The position numbers were made by a program, and so were the translations under genes. DNA of 11,501 nucleotides from Actinomycetes bacterium (GTDB lineage Bacteria > Actinomycetota > Actinomycetes > Actinomycetales > Dermatophilaceae), in assembly GCA_023389095.1 (NCBI GenBank), contig JAEWFB010000432.1, positions 1 to 11,501 of the forward strand, given 5' to 3'. Each line of letters begins with the position of its first letter. Within the stretch, counting starts at the first letter, position 1. Under the pieces are notes generated by a model. The model was not told the origin of the DNA, did no database searches, and worked only from the letters and a program-made list of their open reading frames with translations. Below are positions 4,868-11,501 of this stretch, one piece after another.

Positions 4868-5988
4868 GGATCCTCGTCACGGGGGGTGCCGGCTTCATCG
4901 GTTCCCACACGTGCGACCGCCTGGTCGAGCTGGGGCACGAGGTGACGGTCCTCGACGCCCTGACGGCGCCGGTGCACCGCGACGGCGTCCCCAACCACGT
5001 CACACCCGGCGCCCGCCTCTGGGTGGGCGACGTGCGCAACCGCGACCTCCTGGCAGGTCTGCTGCGCGAGGCCGACGCCGTCTACCACTTCGCCGCCTAC
5101 CAGGACTACCTCACCGACTTCGCGCGGTTCTCGTCGGTCAACGTCGTCTCCACGGCCCTGATCTACGAGATCGCGGTGGCCGAGGGGCTCGACCTCCAGC
5201 GGGTCGTCGTCGCCTCGTCGCAGTCGGCGATGGGCGAGGGGCTCTACCGGTGTGCCGACCACGGCGACCAGACCCCGGACATGCGCCCCGAGTCGGCACT
5301 CGAGCGGCAGGAGTGGGACCACACCTGCCCCGAGTGCGGGCGCCCGCTGGAGATGCAGCGCACGCCGGAGCGCGTCTCCAACCCGCAGAACGCCTACGGG
5401 ATGTCGAAGTACGGCGAGGAGATGGTGGCGGTCAACCTCGGCCGACGGTACGGCATCCCGACGGTCGCGCTGCGCTACAGCATCGTGCAGGGGCCCCGGC
5501 AGTCCATCTACAACGCCTACTCCGGTGCGTGTCGCATCTTCTGCCTGCACTACCTGCTGGGCAGCGCCCCGACGCTCTACGAGGACGGCCGGATGGTCCG
5601 CGACTACGTCAACATCCACGACGTCGTCGCTGCCAACGAGCTCGTCCTCACCGACGAGCGGGCCATCGGCCGGGTGTTCAACGTCGGTGGCGGGGTCGGT
5701 TACACGACAGAGCAGTTCGCCGATGTCGTCCGGTCCCACTACGGGTCCGACGAGCCCGCCTGCGCGTCGGGGGAGTACCGCTTCGGCGACACCCGGCACA
5801 TCCACTCGGACATCGCCGCGCTGCGGGGCCTCGGGTGGCAACCGCGGCGCACGCCCGCCGACTCGGTCGCCGAGTACGCCGCGTGGCTGCAGGGCATGCC
5901 CGGCCTCGACGACGTCCTGGCCGAGGCCGACGCGAAGATGCGCCGGCTGGGGGTCGTGCGGCGGGCCCGGCCTCGGGTGGAGGCATGA
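4864..5988 (+). CDS. NDP-sugar epimerase/dehydratase (extended SDR) with zinc-ribbon-like insertion
   Basis: Encodes 374 residues; GGAGGGGGAGG (ending 4861) is the ribosome site. The N-terminal Rossmann motif is VTGGAGFIG (5-13) with Asp31 ending strand 2 (VTVLDAL), which favours NAD over NADP. The catalytic elements are SSQS (118-121) and Y178-x3-K182 (NAYGMSK), as in extended SDRs acting on nucleotide sugars. Between them lies an unusual insertion with C130-x2-H133 and C155-x2-C158 (YRCADH and HTCPECG), which looks like a metal-binding ribbon. Proteins with this kind of insertion that I recall are often annotated as dTDP-L-rhamnose 4-epimerase, so a 4-epimerase is the best guess. In this operon the substrate could instead be an NDP-heptose. 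The C-terminal substrate region holds GRMVRDYVNIHDV (242-254) and FNVGGGVGYT (272-281). It overlaps both neighbours by ATGA, so it is translationally coupled. Exact substrate unknown. Confidence 0.82.
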   Translation: MRILVTGGAGFIGSHTCDRLVELGHEVTVLDALTAPVHRDGVPNHVTPGARLWVGDVRNRDLLAGLLREADAVYHFAAYQDYLTDFARFSSVNVVSTALIYEIAVAEGLDLQRVVVASSQSAMGEGLYRCADHGDQTPDMRPESALERQEWDHTCPECGRPLEMQRTPERVSNPQNAYGMSKYGEEMVAVNLGRRYGIPTVALRYSIVQGPRQSIYNAYSGACRIFCLHYLLGSAPTLYEDGRMVRDYVNIHDVVAANELVLTDERAIGRVFNVGGGVGYTTEQFADVVRSHYGSDEPACASGEYRFGDTRHIHSDIAALRGLGWQPRRTPADSVAEYAAWLQGMPGLDDVLAEADAKMRRLGVVRRARPRVEA

Positions 5989-6758
5989 AGGCGTTCCTGC
6001 TCGCGGCCGGGTTGGGTACCCGGCTGCGGCCGGTCACCGACACCGTGCCGAAGTGCCTGGTGGGCATCGACGGCACGCCGCTGCTCGACATCTGGCTGGA
6101 CGCGCTGGCCGGCGCCGGGGTCACGGAGGTGCTCGTCAACGTGCACCACCTTCCCGGGCAGGTGGTCGACCACCTGGCCGGGCGCAGCTGGCCGACGGCG
6201 GTGCGGACGGCGTTCGAGCCGACGCTCCTCGGCAGCGCCGGCACCCTGCTGCGCCATCGCGACTTCGTCGACGGGGAGTCGATGTTCCTCGCCGTCAACG
6301 CCGACAACCTCACCGACTTCGACCTCACGCTGCTCGTCGAGGCCCACCGTGCGTCCGCAGCCGTGGCCACGCTCGCGCTCTTCCGCGCGCCGGACCCCTC
6401 CAGCTGCGGCATCGTCGAGCTGCGCGACGGCGTCGTGACGGGCTTCGAGGAGAAGCCCGCCCGGCCCAGGGGAGATCTCGCGAACGCCGGGCTCTACGCG
6501 TTCGGCCCGGAGGCCCTCGACCGCATCCGCGGGCCGTTGCCCCGCGACATCGGTCACGACCTGCTCCCCGCCCTCGTCGGCTCGGCGCAGGGCATCGACA
6601 TCGGCGACGCCTACTTCCGCGACATCGGCACGCCCGACGCGTTGGCGCGGGCCGACCGGGAGTGGGCGGCGTTGCGGCGTGGGACCGCCCACCGAGGCAG
6701 ACCGCTGCATCCGACGTACGGCGCCGCCCGGCACGAGACCCCGGCGAGCACGCCGTGA
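5985..6758 (+). CDS. Sugar-1-phosphate nucleotidyltransferase (HddC/ManC-like)
   Basis: Encodes 257 residues, close to the catalytic core length of the NTP_transferase family with no extra C-terminal left-handed helix domain. The signature LLAAGLGTRLRPVTDTVPKC (5-24) contains the nucleotide-binding loop and the lysine of the PK motif (K23). LLGSAGTLL (81-89), VNADNLTD (104-111, metal-binding D107), GFEEKP (153-158), NAGLYAF (167-173) and FRDIGTPDAL (211-220) follow in the usual order. It would join a sugar 1-phosphate and an NTP to give NDP-sugar and pyrophosphate. With a GmhB-GmhA fusion in the operon, D-glycero-D-manno-heptose 1-phosphate guanylyltransferase (HddC) is a reasonable inference; mannose or glucose 1-phosphate enzymes are the alternatives. 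Residues 235-257 form a polar tail. The start overlaps the epimerase stop (ATGA) and its stop overlaps the next GTG (GTGA). Confidence 0.83.
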   Translation: MKAFLLAAGLGTRLRPVTDTVPKCLVGIDGTPLLDIWLDALAGAGVTEVLVNVHHLPGQVVDHLAGRSWPTAVRTAFEPTLLGSAGTLLRHRDFVDGESMFLAVNADNLTDFDLTLLVEAHRASAAVATLALFRAPDPSSCGIVELRDGVVTGFEEKPARPRGDLANAGLYAFGPEALDRIRGPLPRDIGHDLLPALVGSAQGIDIGDAYFRDIGTPDALARADREWAALRRGTAHRGRPLHPTYGAARHETPASTP

Positions 6759-7882
6759 CGGTGCGCATCGGCCTGGTCGTCGACAGCCCGAGCCGCCGGG
6801 CCCACGGGAACGCGGTGAGCCGCCTGGCGCTGGGGCTCGTGGAGACGGGACGCGCCGAGGTCGACCTCGTCTGCTACAGCGACGACCCGGCGCCGCCGTG
6901 GCTCCCGGCGCAGGTGCGGATCCACCGGCTCGGGGTCGACCGCGTGTCACGGTCGGTGCTGCCGCTGGTCGACTACCTCGCCACCCGCAGGCCCGACGTC
7001 CTGGTCACCCGGCAGGTGCACGCGAACTTCGTCGGGCTGGCCGCGTCGTCGATCGGCCGGCGCACGCGCGGCTGGCGCGGACGGCTGGTGCTCGTCCAGG
7101 ACCACCCGATCGAGCTGTCCCACGCGAGCAACTGGAGGGACAACAAGTGGGCGGCGAAGGCGACCTACCGGTTCGCCGACGGCGTCATCTGCCCGTCACC
7201 GGCCGTGCGGGAGAGCACCATCGCGTGGTGCGGCCTGGATCCCGCCCTGACCGCACTGGTGCCCAACCCGATGCCGGTGCTCCAGGTCGACCGCGCCGCT
7301 GCCCACCCCTGGCTCGAGGAGGGGCAGCCCCCGACCTTCGTCCACACGTCGAACATGACGCCCTGGAAGCGGCTCGACCTGCTCGTGTCCGCCTTCGCCG
7401 AGGTGCGGCGCACGCACGAGGCGCGCCTGCTGCTCGTGGGGGAGGGCCCGATGCGGGCCGCCACCGACGAGCAGATCCGGAGGCTGGGGCTGCACGACGA
7501 TGCCCGGACCGTCGGATGGGTCGAGGACCCCCTCCGGTTCGCGGCGCGGGCCTGGGCGTTCGTCCTCCCGTCCGACGAGGAGGGTTTCGCCCAGGTCCTG
7601 ACCGAGGCGATGAGCGTCGGGTGCCCGGTCATCACGACCGACTCGCAAGGAGGCGGGCCACGCTTCGTGACCGACGGCGGCACCTACGGCATGCTCGTGC
7701 CGCGCGGAGACCGCGCCTCCCTCGCGCAGGCCATGGCGAGGATGCTCGACCCCGACGTCCGTGCCTCCTACGCGCAGCTGGGCGACCGACGCGTCCGCGC
7801 CCTGTCGCCCGAGGCGAGCGCGAACGCCCTCCTGGACCTCGTCACCGAGATCATGGGCCCGCTGCCCCGGCACGCCGGGTAG
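6755..7882 (+). CDS. Glycosyltransferase, GT-B fold, GT4-like (second)
   Basis: Encodes 375 residues from GTG 6755 (MTVRIGLVVDSPSRRAHGNA); GTG 6761 is an equally possible start two codons later. The N-domain (about 1-175) has VQDHPIELSHASN (114-126) and PSPAVRESTIAWCG (147-160). The linker LVPNPMPV (168-175) leads into the C-domain FVHTSNMTPWKRLDLLVSAF (195-214), LLLVGEGP (225-232) and PSDEEGFAQVLTEAM (272-286). This last segment supplies the E-x7-E pair E276/E284. It is a soluble or membrane-associated retaining-type transferase by family. It ends the operon, and its last 32 bases overlap the 3' end of the minus-strand PAP2 gene. Compared with the first glycosyltransferase the sequences look clearly different, so they probably add different residues of the same glycan. 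Donor and acceptor are unknown. Confidence 0.87.
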   Translation: MTVRIGLVVDSPSRRAHGNAVSRLALGLVETGRAEVDLVCYSDDPAPPWLPAQVRIHRLGVDRVSRSVLPLVDYLATRRPDVLVTRQVHANFVGLAASSIGRRTRGWRGRLVLVQDHPIELSHASNWRDNKWAAKATYRFADGVICPSPAVRESTIAWCGLDPALTALVPNPMPVLQVDRAAAHPWLEEGQPPTFVHTSNMTPWKRLDLLVSAFAEVRRTHEARLLLVGEGPMRAATDEQIRRLGLHDDARTVGWVEDPLRFAARAWAFVLPSDEEGFAQVLTEAMSVGCPVITTDSQGGGPRFVTDGGTYGMLVPRGDRASLAQAMARMLDPDVRASYAQLGDRRVRALSPEASANALLDLVTEIMGPLPRHAG

Positions 7883-8546
7883 GGCCACCCACCCCGTGCG
7901 CGAGGCGACGAACCCGCAGCCGGCTGCCGACCGCGAGGAGGGCGACCCCGAGGAGCGCGCCCCCGAGCACGTCGGTGAGCCAGTGCGCCCCCGCGACGAG
8001 CAGGCTCGTGGTGAGGAGCGCGCCCGCGGCCGGCACGAGCAGCCACAGCCACCAGCGCACGCGCGGCCGGAGCACGAGGAGGCAGCCACCGAGGCACACG
8101 ACGAGCGCGACCGTGTGCCCCGACGGGAAGGCGCCGCCGCTGTCGGTGACGAACCCGTGCGGGTCCGTCCGGTGCACCGCGGCCTTGAGGGCGAGAGCGA
8201 GCCCTGCCGACACCCCGGCGAGCACGACGGCGAGCACCGCCGGCCACCAGGAGCCTCGCCACAGCGATGCCCCGAGCGCCACGGCGCCGAGCAGCAGGTA
8301 CATGTGCTCCGGCCGCAGCCGGTCCATCCACGGGCTCCAGCCGACCTGGGCCTCACCCCACGCGTCGAAGGGCCGCAGCCGGTCCAGGACCGACTGGTCC
8401 ACCGCCTGCGTGGCTCGCGTGACCACCAGGACGGTCAGCACGACGAGCAGCAGGCAGCAGGCCAGGGCCAGTCGGGCGGCCGGGCTGCGACCACGCCAGG
8501 GCCGGGCGGCCCGGAGACGCGCACCTGCGGGTGCCGCCCGCGTCAC
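7851..8546 (-). CDS. PAP2-family integral membrane phosphatase with altered motifs
   Basis: Encodes 231 residues on the minus strand from GTG (8546-8544), preceded by a GGGGAGA site eight or so bases upstream. There are about five or six membrane segments: roughly 26-43, 82-96, 102-120, 144-160, 164-186 and 191-207. The PAP2 signature is partly present: K121...HRTDP (125-129) for motif 1, FPSGHT (140-145) with the acid/base His144 for motif 2, and AGAHWLTD (185-192) with nucleophile His188 and Asp192 for motif 3. The second Arg of motif 1 (RxRP) is Asp128 and the Arg of motif 3 (SRx5H) is Leu182, so phosphate binding may differ from the classic enzyme, or this is a known variant subgroup. Likely substrates are phospholipid or polyprenyl diphosphates such as undecaprenyl-PP, which would suit the glycan operon. 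It is convergent with, and overlaps, the second glycosyltransferase, and divergent from mfd. Confidence 0.85.
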   Translation of the reverse strand: MTRAAPAGARLRAARPWRGRSPAARLALACCLLLVVLTVLVVTRATQAVDQSVLDRLRPFDAWGEAQVGWSPWMDRLRPEHMYLLLGAVALGASLWRGSWWPAVLAVVLAGVSAGLALALKAAVHRTDPHGFVTDSGGAFPSGHTVALVVCLGGCLLVLRPRVRWWLWLLVPAAGALLTTSLLVAGAHWLTDVLGGALLGVALLAVGSRLRVRRLAHGVGGPTRRAGAAGP

Positions 8547-8665
8547 GCGGCCGTCTCCCCGGTCACCACCATCGACCCATGCTCCACCGGCCCGACGCCG
8601 CGGGGGACGCCTTTGGCCGAACTGTCCCCGGGCGACGTGTCGTCGAACGGCCCGCGTCGCGCCAA

Positions 8666-8671
8666 TAGACT
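8666..8671 (+). promoter_or_regulatory. Putative -10 element (TAGACT) for a leaderless mfd transcript
   Basis: TAGACT ends nine bases before the mfd ATG at 8681, and no purine-rich ribosome site lies between them. A start of transcription at or within a few bases of the ATG would give a leaderless mRNA, which is common in actinobacteria. The 134-base gap to the divergent PAP2 gene shows no clear -35 hexamer at 16-18 bases. No promoter for the PAP2 gene was identified in the same gap. Confidence 0.4.
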
Positions 8672-8680
8672 GTCGGCCTG

Positions 8681-11501
8681 ATGCCGCAGCCTCTTCTCTC
8701 CGCCTTCACGGCGCTGCCCGACGTCCGCCACGTGACCGAGCAGGTGGGCCGGGCCCACCTCGTCGACGTGTCCGCGAGCGACGGCACCCGCCCCTTCCTC
8801 GTCGCCGCCCTGGCCGCGCGGGCCGACGCCGTCCACGGTGGCCCCGGCGCGGCGCCGGTCGTCGTCGTCACGGCGACGACGCGCGAGGCCGAGGACCTCG
8901 CCTCTGCCCTCGGCGCGTTCCTGCCGGCCGAGCGCGTCGGTGTCTTCCCCTCGTGGGAGACCCTGCCGCACGAGCGGCTCTCGCCGCGCAGCGACACCGT
9001 CGGCCGGCGCCTGGCCGTGCTGCGTCGCATCGCCCACCCCGACCCCGCCGATGCGACGTACGGCCCGCTGTCGGTCGTCGTCGCGCCGGTGCGTGCCGTG
9101 CTGCAGCCGCTCACCCGTGGCCTGGGCGAGCTCGTGCCCGTCGCGCTGCGCAGCGGCGACGAGCGCCCGCTCGAGGACGTCGTCGACGCCCTCGCCGCGG
9201 CGGCCTACACCCGCACCGACCTCGTCGAGCGACGCGGCGAGTTCGCGGTGCGCGGCGGCATCCTCGACGTCTTCCCGCCGACGGAGGAGCACCCGGTCCG
9301 CATCGAGTTCTGGGGTGACACCGTCGAGGAGGTGCGCTGGTTCAAGGTCGCCGACCAACGCTCGCTCGAGGTCGCCGAGCACGGCCTCTGGGCCCCGCCC
9401 TGCCGCGAGCTGCTGCTGACCGACGCCGTCCGCGAGCGCGCCCGGGCGCTGGCCGACCAGCTGCCCGGCGTCGCCGACATGCTGGCCAAGCTCGCCGAGG
9501 GCATCGCCGTCGAGGGCATGGAGTCCCTCGCGCCGGCGCTCGTCGACGGCATGGAGTCGGTCCTCGACGTCCTGCCGCGCGCCTCCACCGTGCTGCTCGC
9601 CGACCCGGAGCGCATCCGCCGCCGCGCCCACGACCTCGTCGCCACGAGCGAGGAGTTCCTGGAGGCGAGCTGGGCCAACGCCGCCGCCGGCAACGACGTG
9701 CCCGTCGACCTCCAGTCGCTGCTCGGCAGCGCGTCGTACTGGACGCTGGCCCAGGTGCGGGCGCACGCCATCGCCCACGAGCGTCCGTGGTGGACCCTCA
9801 CCCCCTTCGCCTCCGACGCCGAGCTCGTCATCGAGGACGACGACGTCGACGAGCGCCTCGCGGTGCGCACCGTCGACGCCGAGGCCTTCCGCGGCGACAC
9901 CGAGCGGGCCGTCGCCCACCTGCGTGAGCGGGCCCGCGACGGCTGGGTCGTCGCGGTGGTCACCGAGGGCCCGGGCCTGGCCAAGCGCGTCGGGGAGGTG
10001 CTGCGCGAGCACGAGGTGCCGGTGCGCTCCCTCGACCGCGCCCTCGCCGCCGGCGCGGCCGACCCGCTCGAGCCCGGCTTCGTCACCGTCACGTGCATGT
10101 CGCTGGGGCGCGGGTTCGTCCACGAGGGCGCCCGGCTCGAGATCCTCACCGAGACCGACCTCACCGGCCAGGCCGGCTCCACCTCGACCAAGGACATGCG
10201 CCGGATGCCCTCGCGCCGCCGCAACCAGGTCGACCCGCTCCAGCTGCGACCCGGCGACCACGTCGTCCACGAGCAGCACGGCGTCGGCCGCTTCGTCGAG
10301 ATGATGCAGCGCACCGTCGCCGGCGCCACCCGCGAGTACCTCGTCATCGAGTACGCCGCGAGCAAGCGCGGCCAGCCCGGTGACCGCCTCTACGTGCCCA
10401 CCGACCAGCTCGACCAGGTGACGAAGTACGTCGGCGGCGAGCAGCCCACCCTCAACAAGATGGGCGGCTCCGACTGGACCAAGACCAAGTCGCGGGCCAA
10501 GCGCTACGTCAAGCAGATCGCCGCCGACCTCATCCGCCTCTACAGCGCGCGGCAGGCCACCAAGGGCCACGCCTTCGGGCCCGACACCCCGTGGCAGCGC
10601 GAGCTCGAGGAGGCCTTCGCCTACGTCGAGACGCCCGACCAGCTGAGCAGCATCGACGAGGTCAAGGCCGACATGGAGAAGCAGGTCCCGATGGACCGGC
10701 TCATCTGCGGCGACGTCGGGTACGGCAAGACCGAGATCGCGGTCCGGGCGGCCTTCAAGGCGATCCAGGACGGCAAGCAGGCCGCCGTCCTCGTGCCGAC
10801 GACGCTCCTGGTCAGCCAGCACTTCCAGACCTTCTCCGAGCGCTACTCCCAGTTCCCCGTCGTCGTGAAGGCGCTGTCCCGGTTCCAGACCGACAAGGAG
10901 GCCAGGGAGGTCCTCGCGGGCCTCGCCGACGGCGGCGTCGACCTCGTCATCGGCACGCACCGCCTGCTGTCCAAGGAGGTCCGCTTCAAGGACCTCGGTC
11001 TCGTCATCGTCGACGAGGAGCAGCGCTTCGGCGTCGAGCACAAGGAGCTGCTCAAGACGATGCGCACCGCGGTCGACGTCCTGTCGATGTCGGCCACGCC
11101 GATCCCGCGCACGCTCGAGATGGCGGTCACCGGCATCCGTGAGATGTCCACGCTCGCAACGCCGCCCGAGGAGCGCCACCCGGTCCTCACCTACGTCGGC
11201 GCGTACGACGAGAAGCAGATCACCGCCGCGCTGCGACGCGAGCTGCTCCGCGAGGGCCAGGTCTTCTTCGTCCACAACAAGGTGAGCAGCATCGAGAAGG
11301 CCGCGAGCCGGCTGCGCGAGCTCGTGCCCGAGGCCCGCATCGCCACGGCGCACGGCCAGATGGGCGAGCACCGTCTCGAGCAGGTCGTCGAGGACTTCTG
11401 GCAGAAGCGCTTCGACGTCCTCGTCTGCACGACGATCGTCGAGACCGGCCTCGACATCAGCAACGCCAACACCCTCATCGTCGAGCGCGCCGACGTCTTC
11501 G
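8681..11501 (+). CDS. mfd: Transcription-repair coupling factor Mfd (3' end beyond window)
   Basis: The first 940 codons of an expected roughly 1150-1220; no stop occurs before the window ends. Mfd is an ATP-driven DNA translocase that pushes RNA polymerase off lesions and recruits UvrA. The N-terminal UvrB-homology part contains ERRGEFAVRGGILDVFPP (183-200). The RNA-polymerase interaction (CarD/TRCF) domain begins near D526 with HVVHEQHGVGRF. The RecG-like helicase motor has Walker A GDVGYGKT (677-684), the DEEQRFG box (778-784), SATPIPRTLEM (from 804), and TTIVETGLDIS near the window end. The TRG motif and the C-terminal UvrA-masking domain lie outside. ATG 8681 is the chosen start because MPQPLLSAFTALPDV aligns with normal actinobacterial Mfd starts, and a -10-like element just upstream suggests leaderless translation. 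All key motor residues seen are intact. Confidence 0.97.
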   Translation, partial: MPQPLLSAFTALPDVRHVTEQVGRAHLVDVSASDGTRPFLVAALAARADAVHGGPGAAPVVVVTATTREAEDLASALGAFLPAERVGVFPSWETLPHERLSPRSDTVGRRLAVLRRIAHPDPADATYGPLSVVVAPVRAVLQPLTRGLGELVPVALRSGDERPLEDVVDALAAAAYTRTDLVERRGEFAVRGGILDVFPPTEEHPVRIEFWGDTVEEVRWFKVADQRSLEVAEHGLWAPPCRELLLTDAVRERARALADQLPGVADMLAKLAEGIAVEGMESLAPALVDGMESVLDVLPRASTVLLADPERIRRRAHDLVATSEEFLEASWANAAAGNDVPVDLQSLLGSASYWTLAQVRAHAIAHERPWWTLTPFASDAELVIEDDDVDERLAVRTVDAEAFRGDTERAVAHLRERARDGWVVAVVTEGPGLAKRVGEVLREHEVPVRSLDRALAAGAADPLEPGFVTVTCMSLGRGFVHEGARLEILTETDLTGQAGSTSTKDMRRMPSRRRNQVDPLQLRPGDHVVHEQHGVGRFVEMMQRTVAGATREYLVIEYAASKRGQPGDRLYVPTDQLDQVTKYVGGEQPTLNKMGGSDWTKTKSRAKRYVKQIAADLIRLYSARQATKGHAFGPDTPWQRELEEAFAYVETPDQLSSIDEVKADMEKQVPMDRLICGDVGYGKTEIAVRAAFKAIQDGKQAAVLVPTTLLVSQHFQTFSERYSQFPVVVKALSRFQTDKEAREVLAGLADGGVDLVIGTHRLLSKEVRFKDLGLVIVDEEQRFGVEHKELLKTMRTAVDVLSMSATPIPRTLEMAVTGIREMSTLATPPEERHPVLTYVGAYDEKQITAALRRELLREGQVFFVHNKVSSIEKAASRLRELVPEARIATAHGQMGEHRLEQVVEDFWQKRFDVLVCTTIVETGLDISNANTLIVERADVF

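Noticed and set aside
6679..9318. An 879-codon plus-strand open frame spanning several genes
   Set aside because: It crosses the second glycosyltransferase, the PAP2 gene and mfd in a non-coding frame, is Arg/Pro/Ala-rich, and has no motif. It is a shadow of GC bias.
8543..11371. A 942-codon open frame on the minus strand opposite mfd
   Set aside because: The plus strand here encodes an unmistakable Mfd with all helicase motifs. The antisense product is Arg/Gly/Asp/Val-rich low complexity, as expected from high-GC codon bias in the opposite frame.
1..11501. CRISPR array, tRNA, rRNA, insertion sequence or phage genes
   Set aside because: No regularly spaced repeats, no tRNA-like cloverleaf or CCA end, no transposase or integrase motifs and no flanking target duplications were seen in the window.

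Overview
The window is very GC-rich DNA with dense coding, strong G/C preference at third codon positions, frequent GTG starts and many 4-base stop/start overlaps. Together with an actinobacterial-type Mfd and a polysaccharide gene cluster this points to a high-GC actinomycete. A member of the Micrococcales is plausible, but that is an impression from style, not a phylogenetic result.

Layout. Positions 1-2218 hold the end of a surface-polysaccharide operon: the last 18 codons of an unidentified gene, an O-antigen ligase/polymerase-like membrane protein, and a class I SAM-dependent methyltransferase. Positions 2219-2511 are a 293-base regulatory stretch. Positions 2512-7882 hold a second, tightly coupled operon: a fused HAD phosphatase-SIS isomerase (GmhB-GmhA type), a GT4-type glycosyltransferase, an extended SDR NDP-sugar epimerase with a zinc-ribbon-like insertion, a sugar-1-phosphate nucleotidyltransferase, and a second GT4-type glycosyltransferase. 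Four of the five junctions counted from the leader ORF onward overlap by 4 bases. A PAP2-family membrane phosphatase (7851-8546) lies on the minus strand, tail to tail with the operon. Divergent from it, mfd (transcription-repair coupling factor) starts at 8681 and runs off the window.

How the genes work together. The second operon most simply makes an activated heptose (sedoheptulose 7-phosphate -> heptose phosphate -> NDP-heptose, possibly epimerised) and transfers it, with other sugars, to a surface glycan. The anomeric kinase (HddA/HldE type) that this route needs is not in the window. The first operon could polymerise or ligate and methylate the glycan.

The most unusual part is the leader of the second operon. 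Directly after a TAGCAT -10-like element lies a compact, fully Watson-Crick three-way junction (2341-2395, 21 pairs in 55 bases). The 3' strand of its closing stem can alternatively pair with the Shine-Dalgarno sequence of a 31-codon leader ORF (2420-2515). The stop of that ORF overlaps the GTG start of the heptose fusion gene. The leader ORF carries a run of nine G; one extra G would fuse it in frame to the enzyme. This looks like an undescribed riboswitch-like or coupled-leader control element with a possible slippage switch. All of this is read by eye and has no comparative support yet.
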